Source: Helicobacteraceae bacterium (lineage in GTDB: Bacteria > Campylobacterota > Campylobacteria > Campylobacterales > Sulfurimonadaceae). From it: a stretch of 14,321 nucleotides of DNA. The stretch lies in assembly GCA_027081565.1 (NCBI GenBank), contig JALWKG010000222.1:1-14321 (forward strand), written 5' to 3'. The notes beneath the pieces were generated by a model. The model was not told the origin of the DNA. It saw nothing but the letters and a program-made list of their open reading frames with translations, and made no database searches. The position numbers were made by a program, and so were the translations under genes. This document shows, piece by piece, positions 1-7,387 of the stretch; positions within the stretch are counted from its first letter, which is position 1, and the number at the start of each line of letters is the position of its first letter.

Positions 1-1040
1 ACATCGACTTGACAGTTATAGGCTTTGAGCTCTTCAATGATGTCAACGACCTTGGTGTTACGCATATCGGGACAGTCCTCTTTAAAGGTCACGCCGAGAA
101 TCAGGATCTTGGCATTTTTTACTTTTTTGTCTTTTTGGATCATCATCTTCACGGTCTGTTCTGCGATGTGTTTTCCCATGCCATTGTTGATCTGTCGTGC
201 CCCCAGGATAAGGTTGGGTTTGTAACCCAACTCTTCCGCCTTGTAGGTAAGATAGTATGGATCAACACCTATACAGTGACCGCCAACGAGACCTGGTGTC
301 AGTTTGATAAAGTTCCATTTGGTCGCTGCGGCATTAATGACTTCGTTGGTGTCGATGCCCATGGTGTTGAAGATGAGAGAGAGTTCGTTGATGAGTGCGA
401 TGTTGACATCTCGTTGGGTGTTTTCGATGACCTTGGAGGCTTCTGCTACTTTTATACTCGTTGCCTTGTATGTTCCGGCGGTGATAACACTTCTATAGAG
501 GGCATCAACTTTGTCAGCGATCTCAGGTGTGGAGCCTGAGGTCACTTTCAAGATCTTGGTAACGGTATGCTCTTTATCACCGGGATTTATCCGCTCGGGT
601 GAGTAACCTGCAAAGAAGTCCTGGTTAAAGACAAGTGTAGATGTCTTTTCCAAAACAGGGACACAGACCTCTTCTGTTACACCCGGATAGACAGTAGACT
701 CATAGATGACAATGTCATCTTTTTTTAAGACACTGCCTACCGTTTCAGAAGATTTGATCAGTGGTGTCAAATCAGGTCGGTTAGAAGCATCAATAGGAGT
801 TGGAACTGTAACGATATAGATATTGGCATCTCTGATCGCTTCGGGGTCAGTTTCGTAATGCAAGCGTGCAGAGACCTCTTGAAGTTGTTGTTCATCAAGC
901 TCCAGTGTACGGTCATGACCATTTTTAAGCTCTTCAATACGGGCAGTATTGATATCAAAACCGACAACGTCATATTTTTTGGCAAAAGCATGTGCGAGGG
1001 GCAGGCCAACATAACCGAGGCCAATAATTGCTATTTTCAT
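1..1040 (-). CDS. tviB: UDP-N-acetylhexosamine 6-dehydrogenase, TviB/WbpA type (3' end cut by window)
   Basis: NAD-dependent oxidation of a UDP-N-acetyl sugar (UDP-GlcNAc or UDP-GalNAc) to the uronic acid, a cytosolic step feeding capsule or O-antigen synthesis. The first 346 codons are present; family members run about 420-430 residues, so the C-terminal part lies outside. Visible motifs are the Rossmann loop GLGYVG at residues 7-12, the hexosamine-type active-site motif GGHCIGVDPYYL with catalytic Cys256, and LGVTFKEDCPDMRNTKV in the C-terminal UDP-binding domain. These fit the TviB/WbpA branch rather than UDP-glucose dehydrogenase, whose motif is GGSCFPKD. The ATG at 1040 gives the exact MKIAIIGLGYVG start expected. 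The ribosome-binding site is weak and lies in a hairpin (see 1046-1065). Whether the substrate is the GlcNAc or GalNAc form cannot be told from sequence. Confidence 0.92.
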   Translation of the reverse strand, partial: MKIAIIGLGYVGLPLAHAFAKKYDVVGFDINTARIEELKNGHDRTLELDEQQLQEVSARLHYETDPEAIRDANIYIVTVPTPIDASNRPDLTPLIKSSETVGSVLKKDDIVIYESTVYPGVTEEVCVPVLEKTSTLVFNQDFFAGYSPERINPGDKEHTVTKILKVTSGSTPEIADKVDALYRSVITAGTYKATSIKVAEASKVIENTQRDVNIALINELSLIFNTMGIDTNEVINAAATKWNFIKLTPGLVGGHCIGVDPYYLTYKAEELGYKPNLILGARQINNGMGKHIAEQTVKMMIQKDKKVKNAKILILGVTFKEDCPDMRNTKVVDIIEELKAYNCQVD

Positions 1041-1045
1041 CAAGA

Positions 1046-1073
1046 ATCCATAGTTTAATATGGATATATTATA
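1046..1073 (-). promoter_or_regulatory. -10 box and 5'-end hairpin ahead of the sugar dehydrogenase
   Basis: On the minus strand a perfect TATAAT (1073-1068) predicts a transcript starting near 1061. A 7-bp perfect inverted repeat, ATCCATA / TATGGAT (1065-1059 and 1052-1046, 6-base loop), would form the very 5' end of that RNA. Its 3' arm carries GGA, the only Shine-Dalgarno-like bases before the start at 1040. No clear -35 box is visible. Confidence 0.5.
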
Positions 1074-1106
1074 TTAGATTTGTATTAAGATAGGGTCAAA
1101 AGCCAA

Positions 1107-1985
1107 TTACTGTGTTCGAAAACCATAGATGTTCAGACGTTTTTCAATGTTTTTAGCCCAACTGTTTTGTGTCTTCCTCTCTCCCATCTGTCCCTCAAGG
1201 TTAAAAACACCATCACTTTTTGAGAGTATCTGCTTGGCTGCATCGAGCTCTTTCTGACTGATCTGATAAACTTTGTTCATTAGTTCGATCTGTATGGGGT
1301 GGATGATGGTCTTTGAGATGAGACCGTTTTGCAGTTCGTAGGCAGCCTCTTTTAAAAAGCCTTCTGTGTCAGAAAAGTCAGGATAGACCGGGGCACTGAT
1401 CTCGAAGCCATGGGGTTTAAAGGTGGTAATGAGATTGGCAACAATATGTGATGGCAGAAGCATATCATAGATACTTCCATGTTGTTTTAGACCGAGTTGG
1501 CGGAGCATATCCTGAGCGCCGAAACGGATGCAGATAAGCTGTTCTGTGTAAGGTATCAGGATCTCTCGCAGTTGTTGGAGCTTCTGTATGTCGAAGAGCT
1601 CATTTCCTTCGATGCTGGGCATAAATCTAAAATGTTGAATTAGGGTTAAGTACTCAATTGCATTTTCCAGATCAAATTTTGGGAGGATAAAACCGTCGAT
1701 CTTCTCAATATTCTTGTCTTGCATAAATGCTTTTAGCATTTGCAGGTTTTGCGGTCTGATAAAACGAAGCAGTTTTGTCTTGTGCAGGTTCTCTAAAGTG
1801 GTATCAAGATGCTCGAGTGCCTCTTCTCGGTCACTGTTTGCCAAACCATCTTCAAAATCGATGACGACGGAGCGCAGGTCTGGGTACTTTTGGCCGGAGA
1901 GGATGGTCTTGAGGTCTTTGTGTGAGGCAGGGACGAAGAGAGTGCCTCCGAGTTCGAGTGCGTGTATAGCGTTGCTTCTTGACAT
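1107..1985 (-). CDS. HpcH/HpaI aldolase / citrate lyase beta-like (CitE-like) protein
   Basis: A 292-residue TIM-barrel lyase of the HpcH/HpaI (CitE, malyl-CoA lyase) superfamily, which makes or breaks C-C bonds next to a CoA thioester or oxo-acid using a divalent metal. Visible markers are LFVPASHKDL (16-25), VIDFEDGLANSDRE (41-54) with acidic D43/E45/D46, arginines in LRFIRP (73-78), LPKFD (101-105), the candidate metal ligand Glu126 in SIEGNE, and RFGAQDM (154-160) with Asp159. The length suits the family. The C-terminal GQMGER...W replaces the GQMVD typical of true CitE, so it is probably not citrate lyase, and no citD or citF is nearby. The start at 1985 has AAAGGA 5 bases upstream, overlapping the stop of the upstream CDGSH gene, so the two are translationally coupled. 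The substrate is unknown. Confidence 0.85.
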   Translation of the reverse strand: MSRSNAIHALELGGTLFVPASHKDLKTILSGQKYPDLRSVVIDFEDGLANSDREEALEHLDTTLENLHKTKLLRFIRPQNLQMLKAFMQDKNIEKIDGFILPKFDLENAIEYLTLIQHFRFMPSIEGNELFDIQKLQQLREILIPYTEQLICIRFGAQDMLRQLGLKQHGSIYDMLLPSHIVANLITTFKPHGFEISAPVYPDFSDTEGFLKEAAYELQNGLISKTIIHPIQIELMNKVYQISQKELDAAKQILSKSDGVFNLEGQMGERKTQNSWAKNIEKRLNIYGFRTQ

Positions 1986-1994
1986 AGGAGTCCT

Positions 1995-2237
1995 TTAGGA
2001 GTTGACTGAATGTGTGCCGTCACAGTGTGGCAGGGCTTTAGACCTTCCACATCGGCATAACAATAGCTCTTTATCTCTGTCCAATGTGAACTTGATGGGT
2101 TTGCCACCATATGTTTTATGTGCACCGTCACATTTGGGGAATTGATCGGAATGACCGCAGGTACAGTAGGCGAACTTTTTGTTGGCTTGAACAGTCGTCT
2201 TTAACGGCGTGTTTTGGAAGTGGGTGCTTTCTGACAT
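1995..2237 (-). CDS. Double CDGSH iron-sulfur domain protein
   Basis: An 80-residue protein that is almost wholly two CDGSH (mitoNEET-type) units, each expected to bind one [2Fe-2S] cluster through three Cys and one His. Both match C-X-C-X2-S-X3-P-X-C-D-G-X-H perfectly: C25, C27, C36, H40 and C61, C63, C72, H76. There is no signal peptide or membrane segment, so it is cytosolic. Such proteins are associated with redox and iron-sulfur or iron handling; the specific role here is unknown. The start ATG at 2237 is preceded by AAAGG at 9-base spacing. It is first in a unit with the CitE-like gene: the stop (TAA at 1997-1995) is part of TAAAGGA, the next gene's ribosome-binding site. Confidence 0.93.
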   Translation of the reverse strand: MSESTHFQNTPLKTTVQANKKFAYCTCGHSDQFPKCDGAHKTYGGKPIKFTLDRDKELLLCRCGRSKALPHCDGTHSVNS

Positions 2238-2260
2238 AGAGCGGCCTTTAGGTTTGGTTG

Positions 2261-2280
2261 TATTTTACTATAATACGGCT
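2261..2280. promoter_or_regulatory. Compact divergent promoter (methyltransferase / CDGSH)
   Basis: On the plus strand TATAAT lies at 2269-2274. On the minus strand TATTAT reads from 2275 to 2270. The two -10 boxes overlap by five bases, so polymerase can presumably use only one direction at a time. The plus-strand box predicts a start near 2281, the A of the methyltransferase ATG. The minus-strand box leaves about 25 bases of leader before the CDGSH start. No -35 consensus is seen for either, which is usual in this class. Confidence 0.6.
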
Positions 2281-2868
2281 ATGAGTCGTATAGATAACAG
2301 CAAATATTATGATGAGGTTGTTGCACGCCATGGGGACAGTGCCCAGGGTGTTCACTGGAACTCTCAAAAAACGCAGCAGAGACGTTTTGAGGTGCTCTTG
2401 GATTTTTTGAAGCTCGATAAGTATGTCTCTTTGGTTGATGTTGGCTGCGGATTTGGTGCTTTGTATGGTTATATGAACGATAAGAGTGTAGCGTTCAAAG
2501 CGTATCTTGGTATAGAGATCATGGCCTCGATGGTCGAAGTTGCACAGGAAAAAGGTATCAATGTCTGTGAGGGTGATGTGCTGAGTATGTCCCTGCCCAA
2601 AGCCGACTATTATCTCTGCAGCGGGGCGATGAACATCCTGAGTAGAGAGGAGACAATGCTCTTTATTCAACGCTGTCTGGACGCTTCTGAGAGGGGTTTT
2701 GTCTTCAACCTGTTAGAAGGTGAGGATGAATCCATGGTTTACAACTATTTCAATCCAGAAGAGATAGAAGCACTTGCTGACGAACTGGGTGTAAAATGCC
2801 AGATAAAGAGCGGCTATCTTGAGCGGGACTTTACAGTTTTTCTTGAAAAGAAAAAGGGAAATGGTTAA
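2281..2868 (+). CDS. Class I SAM-dependent methyltransferase
   Basis: A 195-residue Rossmann-fold methyltransferase with the SAM-binding motif LVDVGCGFG (about residues 56-64), an acidic motif II in LGIEIM, and a later EGDVLSM segment. The N-terminus YYDEVVARHGDSAQGVHWNSQKTQQRRFEVLL resembles a group of small uncharacterised bacterial methyltransferases; the acceptor is unknown. An upstream in-frame ATG at 2209 would give 24 more residues, but it lies inside the divergent CDGSH gene and upstream of the predicted promoter, so I chose 2281. No Shine-Dalgarno sequence precedes 2281, and the -10 box ends 6 bases before it, suggesting a leaderless transcript. The stop overlaps the ATG of a 31-codon ORF (TAATG). 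Confidence 0.85.
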   Translation: MSRIDNSKYYDEVVARHGDSAQGVHWNSQKTQQRRFEVLLDFLKLDKYVSLVDVGCGFGALYGYMNDKSVAFKAYLGIEIMASMVEVAQEKGINVCEGDVLSMSLPKADYYLCSGAMNILSREETMLFIQRCLDASERGFVFNLLEGEDESMVYNYFNPEEIEALADELGVKCQIKSGYLERDFTVFLEKKKGNG

Positions 2869-2963
2869 TGAAAAATAGAAATAATATGACAGACGTTATG
2901 CAAAGTGCACTTCATTTAAAATTCAAAATTCAAAATTCAAAATTCTTCCAAAGGAACCCCTAG
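2868..2963 (+). CDS. Possible 31-residue linker ORF between methyltransferase and asnB
   Basis: A short open frame, MKNRNNMTDVMQSALHLKF..., whose ATG overlaps the methyltransferase stop (TAATG) and whose TAG overlaps the asnB GTG start (TAGTG). It has AAAGGG about 9 bases before its ATG. It encloses a 7-bp tandem repeat, so its frame depends on repeat number. It may be a coupling or leader ORF, or just open by chance in a 96-base gap. No family is recognised. Confidence 0.25.
   Translation: MKNRNNMTDVMQSALHLKFKIQNSKFFQRNP
2918..2945. repeat. Tandem heptanucleotide repeat, 4 x AAAATTC
   Basis: Four perfect head-to-tail copies of AAAATTC, ending 5 bases before the asnB ribosome-binding site AAGGAA (2951-2956). 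Seven is not a multiple of three, so each unit gained or lost changes the frame of the small ORF reading through it. Such repeats are prone to slippage during replication. Confidence 0.95.
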
Positions 2964-4771
2964 TGTGCGCCATCTTCGGGATCATCGGGGATTTTAACCC
3001 TGCTCAGGCACGTCAGGCCCTTTCAGCTATGGCCCATCGTGGCCCTGACCACTGTGGTATCGTTGAACAGCAACGGCTCTTTTTTGCACATAACCGACTG
3101 AGTATCATTGCTTTAGAGAAAACAGCACATCAACCTATGCAACATGAAGAGATCCTGCTGAGTTTTAATGGGGAGGTCTATAACCATAAGGCGTTACGTC
3201 AAGAACTTTCCAAAGAGTTTTCGTTTAAAAGTGACTCAGATACAGAGGTCCTTTTGGCGGCATATAAAAAATGGGGTCTGAAGTTTGTAGAGTATCTGGT
3301 CGGGATGTTTGCTATTGCACTGCTTGATGGTAAAAATCTCTATCTTATAAGAGATCGCTTGGGTAAAAAGCCACTGTACTACCTGCAAAATCGGGAGCAG
3401 TTTCTCTTTGCTTCCGAGATCAAAGGTCTTACCCCTTTTTTGAATAAAAAGAGTCTGAACAAAGATGCCCTCAGCAGCTATCTCGGGTTTTTGGCACCCA
3501 CGCCCCCACATACCTTTTTCAAAGGGATCAAAAAACTGGGTGCTGGTGAGATCTTGCATTTTGATGGTGATAAAGTAGAGGTCAAAGCCTATTATTCACT
3601 CTTGGACACTTCCTCATCCATTATTACCAATGAGACAGAGGCGACTGAGAAAATTGAAAATGACTTTATAGAGAGTATGCGACTGCGTCTCAATGCCGAT
3701 GTTCCGATGGCTTCACTGCTCTCAGGAGGCATTGACAGCGCTCTGATCGCAGCGATCGCCAAAGAGCAGGGGACGTCGCTGCAAACCTTTACACTGGGGT
3801 ATGCCGAGTACCACAACTACGATGAACGTGCCAATGCCCGGATGACGGCAGATGCCTTGGGTCTCAGTAATCATGCCATAGAGATCAATCAGGATGACTT
3901 TATGGTGGCAAGTGAAAAGGTCTTTGAGGCGATGGATGAACCTCTGAACGATCCTGCGGCGATCCCGCTTTATCTGCTTTTTGAGGGGATCAAAAAAGAG
4001 GGCTACAAAGTCGTCATGAGTGGTGAAGGGAGCGATGAACTCTTTTTAGGGTATCGCCAATATTTTGAGTATCTTGACATTGAAAAAGCTGCGACACTTC
4101 AACACAAAAACTGGCTCAAAAAGTATTTTCGTTCCAACTTCTCCATGAACCGTGAGTGGGAGTGGTACAAACGGATCTTTGATGATCAACTGCTTTTTCG
4201 GACCTCAGGAGAGAAGTTTACGGACCTCCAGAAGAACATGATCTTACGTCAAAACATTAAAGATGGAGATGGCCTACGCTTTTTAGAACCTTATCATCAA
4301 AAGTTTGAGCAGAGTCCACACAGTGATCCAAGTCTCTGGTACAGTTATATTGACTTGCAACTCTTTCAAGCAGAGCACTTCTTAACAAAACTTGACCGGG
4401 TCTCTATGGCGCACTCCATAGAGTCGCGTACTCCATTTTTAGATCATAATTTGGCGGAAACAGTGTTTAGAATCGACCCAAGACTACGTTACCAAAATGG
4501 TGTGACCAAAGATCTTTTAAAAAAGGTAGCTTCCAAGTACCTTCCTCAAGAGGTCATAGCGCGAAAGAAAAAAGGGTTTTCTAACCCCTATATGGAGTGG
4601 CTGGTGGCTTCGGGAAAGATCGATCTTATAGAAAAAGTTAACAAGCAGACGGGACTTTTTAACGCAGAAGTACTTCAGGAGTACATCGTTCGAGGAAAAA
4701 GGGGAAGCTTCAAGCAGCATGTCTGGGGACTATATGTTCTATCGCACTGGATCAACAAGAACCTTTTATAA
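2963..4771 (+). CDS. asnB: Glutamine-hydrolysing asparagine synthetase (AsnB family)
   Basis: 602 residues with two domains. The N-terminal class II glutaminase has nucleophile Cys2 (exposed once Met1 is removed), RGPDH, HNRLSI, FNGEVYNH and SDSDTEVLLAAY. The C-terminal ATP-pyrophosphatase synthetase has the PP-loop SGGIDS at 254-259, MSGEGSDELFLGY and SRTPFLDHNLAE. It transfers ammonia from glutamine to an AMP-activated carboxylate, normally aspartate. Full length for the family. The start is GTG at 2963, fixed by the need for Cys at position 2 and by AAGGAA at 6-base spacing. AsnB paralogues in surface-polysaccharide regions sometimes amidate sugar acids or other substrates; a sugar dehydrogenase lies 2 kb away, but on the other strand. 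Asparagine synthesis is the default reading. Confidence 0.93.
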   Translation: MCAIFGIIGDFNPAQARQALSAMAHRGPDHCGIVEQQRLFFAHNRLSIIALEKTAHQPMQHEEILLSFNGEVYNHKALRQELSKEFSFKSDSDTEVLLAAYKKWGLKFVEYLVGMFAIALLDGKNLYLIRDRLGKKPLYYLQNREQFLFASEIKGLTPFLNKKSLNKDALSSYLGFLAPTPPHTFFKGIKKLGAGEILHFDGDKVEVKAYYSLLDTSSSIITNETEATEKIENDFIESMRLRLNADVPMASLLSGGIDSALIAAIAKEQGTSLQTFTLGYAEYHNYDERANARMTADALGLSNHAIEINQDDFMVASEKVFEAMDEPLNDPAAIPLYLLFEGIKKEGYKVVMSGEGSDELFLGYRQYFEYLDIEKAATLQHKNWLKKYFRSNFSMNREWEWYKRIFDDQLLFRTSGEKFTDLQKNMILRQNIKDGDGLRFLEPYHQKFEQSPHSDPSLWYSYIDLQLFQAEHFLTKLDRVSMAHSIESRTPFLDHNLAETVFRIDPRLRYQNGVTKDLLKKVASKYLPQEVIARKKKGFSNPYMEWLVASGKIDLIEKVNKQTGLFNAEVLQEYIVRGKRGSFKQHVWGLYVLSHWINKNLL

Positions 4772-4779
4772 AAGTGGCG

Positions 4780-4785
4780 TATAAT
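4780..4785 (+). promoter_or_regulatory. -10 box of the two-component operon
   Basis: A perfect TATAAT lying 8 bases after the asnB stop and exactly 6 bases before the kinase ATG at 4792. It predicts a transcription start on the ATG itself. It has the same TATAAT-N6-ATG layout as the methyltransferase promoter at 2269. Confidence 0.55.
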
Positions 4786-4791
4786 CATCTC

Positions 4792-6615
4792 ATGAAAAAA
4801 TTCTCCCTTTTTCTTTTATGCTGTATCTTTTCGGTGTCACTTGTTGCTGGTGTGATTGATGTCTCTAAAACGCCACAGTCGCTTTTAGAGCAGAGCAGTG
4901 TCTATTATGATCAAGTAGCGCTCTCTTTTAATGAGGTTAAGAAAAAAAAGTTCAAACCTCTCAATCAAGATTATATCAATCGTGCTTTTGACGCCAAGAC
5001 AGCGGTGTGGGTCCATTTTGAACTGTACAACCCCTCACCAAACAGTGTAGAACGTATTATAGAGGTCGACAATCCACGTATGGAATATATTATTCTGTAT
5101 GACGAACAACGTACTGAAATACGTGGCATGTTACATGTAAACAAGCTTGAAAAGCATATCTATCCCTCTTTTAAAATCAAGATCTTACCCGATAGCCATA
5201 AAGAGATCTACCTCAAGTTACAAAACAGTACCACAGCACTACAGTTTGAAATACAACTCAAGTCACCACTGCAATACCATAGTGATGAGCATGTAAGACA
5301 AAATGGTATTATCTTTTTTTTGGGTGTGTTGAGCGCTTTATTGGGCCTCTCTGTCATACTCTACATATATCTTAAAGATGTCAGTTACCTCTACTATGCA
5401 CTTTACCTTATAACACTGCTTTTTCAACAGATGACCTATGTTGGTCTTTTACCACTTTATGCACCGCAGTGGTTTATAGAGATAGACAACCTTATTGCTG
5501 TTCCTAAAATAAATTTTATGATTATAGCCGCTGCCTGGTATGCAATGCACTTTTTAGGAACCCAGCGGTTTACCAAGATCCATCGGACCTATCAGACAAT
5601 TATAATAGTATTGCTGATCAGCATGCCGATAGTGGGGACACCCTATTTTTATCTTCCCGAGTTTTCTGTTTTAATCGGTTTGGCTTTTATCATCTTTAAT
5701 ACGGCAGCAGGTATATATATTTATAAAGCAGGTGTAAAACAGGCCCGGTTTTTTATTGCGGGATGGATGGTACTGGTCTTCGCTTATCTATTGATGATCG
5801 CCGACACTTTAGGCCTCATAAGTGGTATGCATAAGTTGCCAAGTCTGTTACTGTGGGCTACCAGTTTGGAGGCGATGTTACTTCTTCTTGCTTTTATAGA
5901 CCGGTTTAGTTTGGTCCAAGAAGAGAAAGAGAAACTGCATGATGATTTTATGCTGGAGTATGATTTACGTCAAAATATCATTGAAAATGAGGTTAAAGAG
6001 AAGACCGCAACACTCTCTCAGACCATCAAACAAAAAGAGTTGCTTTTTAGAGAACTTCACCACAGGGTAAAAAACAATCTACAACTTATACTTTCACTGA
6101 TAAGACTACAACACGATCATGCTACCTGTGAGGAAGAAAACAGGATGCTTGAAAAGTTAGAGGGTCGTATAGGTGCTATTGCGAGGACCCATGAACTTCT
6201 GTACCAGAATTCAGGAGATGAACGTGTGGATATGTCTGCCTATGTTCAAGACTATATAGAGAGTATGGAGGGTTCTTTATGTGATTTAAACATAGTACTT
6301 AAAAGTGATGTGAATGCCAATCTCCCTCTAAAAGAGGCTGTATATGTGGGGCTGATCATTAATGAACTGGTCTCCAATGCATTGAAGTATGCTTACAGTA
6401 AAAATGGCGGAACCATCTATGTAAAACTCACTGCTTCGGGGCAGGTTTATCTGCTGGAGGTGTGCGATGAAGGAAAAGGGTATAATAAAACAGAGAGAGA
6501 TGCAAAGAATTTGGGTCTCTCTTTGGTAGAGACACTGGTTGAAGATCAGTTAGAGGGTAGTTTAGAGTTAGACAACACTAACGGTTCCCATTACAAGGTA
6601 AGGTTTGTAGTATGA
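4792..6615 (+). CDS. 7TMR-DISM sensor histidine kinase (HisKA_2 type)
   Basis: A 607-residue membrane sensor. In order: signal peptide MKKFSLFLLCCIFSVSLVAG (about 1-20); a periplasmic 7TMR-DISM extracellular domain (about 25-165), thought to bind small ligands such as carbohydrates; seven membrane helices (about 170-390); a short coiled linker; a HisKA_2 dimerisation domain with FRELHHRVKNNLQ (phospho-acceptor His424, the second of the pair); and an HATPase_c domain with NELVSNALKYAY (N box, about 524), DEGKGYN and GLSLVETLVEDQ. It should autophosphorylate and pass phosphate to the regulator encoded next, whose ATG overlaps its stop (ATGA). An in-frame GTG at 4774 would add six residues before the signal peptide and lies upstream of the -10 box, so ATG 4792 is preferred. 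No Shine-Dalgarno is seen. The ligand is unknown. Confidence 0.9.
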   Translation: MKKFSLFLLCCIFSVSLVAGVIDVSKTPQSLLEQSSVYYDQVALSFNEVKKKKFKPLNQDYINRAFDAKTAVWVHFELYNPSPNSVERIIEVDNPRMEYIILYDEQRTEIRGMLHVNKLEKHIYPSFKIKILPDSHKEIYLKLQNSTTALQFEIQLKSPLQYHSDEHVRQNGIIFFLGVLSALLGLSVILYIYLKDVSYLYYALYLITLLFQQMTYVGLLPLYAPQWFIEIDNLIAVPKINFMIIAAAWYAMHFLGTQRFTKIHRTYQTIIIVLLISMPIVGTPYFYLPEFSVLIGLAFIIFNTAAGIYIYKAGVKQARFFIAGWMVLVFAYLLMIADTLGLISGMHKLPSLLLWATSLEAMLLLLAFIDRFSLVQEEKEKLHDDFMLEYDLRQNIIENEVKEKTATLSQTIKQKELLFRELHHRVKNNLQLILSLIRLQHDHATCEEENRMLEKLEGRIGAIARTHELLYQNSGDERVDMSAYVQDYIESMEGSLCDLNIVLKSDVNANLPLKEAVYVGLIINELVSNALKYAYSKNGGTIYVKLTASGQVYLLEVCDEGKGYNKTERDAKNLGLSLVETLVEDQLEGSLELDNTNGSHYKVRFVV

Positions 6616-7289
6616 GCGCAAAAGTCATGATTGTAGAAGATGAGAGTATTGTTGCTATGGAACTCTCATCTTATGTCAAAAATCTGGGTTATGAGGTCGT
6701 AGGACGGGTTTCCAATGCGGAGGACGCATGTGAGATGTTTGCCAAGCACATCCCCAGTATTATTTTGATGGATGTGCATATTAAAGGCGATACAGACGGG
6801 ATCACACTGGCCCAGAAGATCCAGAAAAAAAAAGAGACAGCTATTATCTACATTACAGCATTTAATGATGATGAGAGTATAGAACGGGCTGTTTCGACTA
6901 ATCCTGCGGCGTATCTGGCCAAACCTTTTAATAGAAAAGAGTTGGCTGCTTCTCTTAAAATAGCATTGATGCGTACAAAGGATATGGTACAAAAAGAGCA
7001 AAAAGATGCGATCATCATCAATGATGAGTTTAGCTATAACCCTGAGACACAAGAGTTGCTCTGTTGTGGAAATTATGTACATCTGACACGAAAAGAGACA
7101 GAGTTTTTAGCCTTACTTTTAGAAGCAAAGCAACAAGTGGTAGATATATATACCATGGAAAACAGACTTTGGCCCGAAAAACCTCCTAATGAAAACACCC
7201 GTAGGAGTTTGGTTTCACGACTCCGTGTGAAGTTAAAGTACCAGTTTATCGAGACCCTTCCTGGGTATGGTTACCGTTTTAGATTTTAG
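6612..7289 (+). CDS. Response regulator, receiver plus OmpR/PhoB winged helix
   Basis: 225 residues. The receiver domain (about 3-120) has the acidic pair E9/D10, phospho-acceptor Asp54 in ILMDV, Thr82 and Lys104 (AKPF), so all key residues are present. The C-terminal Trans_reg_C winged helix (about 135-225) shows LTRKETEFLALLL, ...RRSLVSRLRVKLK and the wing motif IETLPGYGYRFRF. It is a DNA-binding transcription factor controlled by the kinase directly upstream, with which it overlaps by 4 bases. OmpR/PhoB proteins bind as head-to-tail dimers to direct repeats about 11 bp apart. A repeat of exactly that form lies about 100 bases downstream, ahead of the lipoprotein gene, making that gene the first target to test. 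Pairing a HisKA_2 kinase with an OmpR-type output is less common than pairing with ANTAR or output-free regulators. Confidence 0.93.
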   Translation: MSAKVMIVEDESIVAMELSSYVKNLGYEVVGRVSNAEDACEMFAKHIPSIILMDVHIKGDTDGITLAQKIQKKKETAIIYITAFNDDESIERAVSTNPAAYLAKPFNRKELAASLKIALMRTKDMVQKEQKDAIIINDEFSYNPETQELLCCGNYVHLTRKETEFLALLLEAKQQVVDIYTMENRLWPEKPPNENTRRSLVSRLRVKLKYQFIETLPGYGYRFRF

Positions 7290-7387
7290 GATTTAAACAT
7301 TGATGTAGACCTGTTATCTCCTCTTCCTGCCGCTTTAGAAATGCCCTTTATATATTTAAATATCTTTTTTACAACCATCTTCTGTAT

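Noticed and set aside
9..539. 176-codon plus-strand frame at the window start
   Set aside because: Antisense to the sugar dehydrogenase, whose motifs are intact on the minus strand.
1107..2237. A citrate lyase or tellurite-type operon around the CitE-like gene
   Set aside because: No citD, citF, citC, TerC-like or TerD-like gene is present in the window.
2209..2280. Upstream ATG extending the methyltransferase by 24 residues
   Set aside because: It overlaps the divergent CDGSH coding region and lies upstream of the -10 box; the added residues do not resemble the family N-terminus.
2248..2670. 140-codon minus-strand frame over the methyltransferase
   Set aside because: Shadow frame; no domain and it overlaps the intact SAM-binding motif on the other strand.
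7352..7370. ATATTTAAATAT palindrome followed by a T-run after the response regulator
   Set aside because: Only A-T pairs and almost no loop, so too weak to call a terminator.
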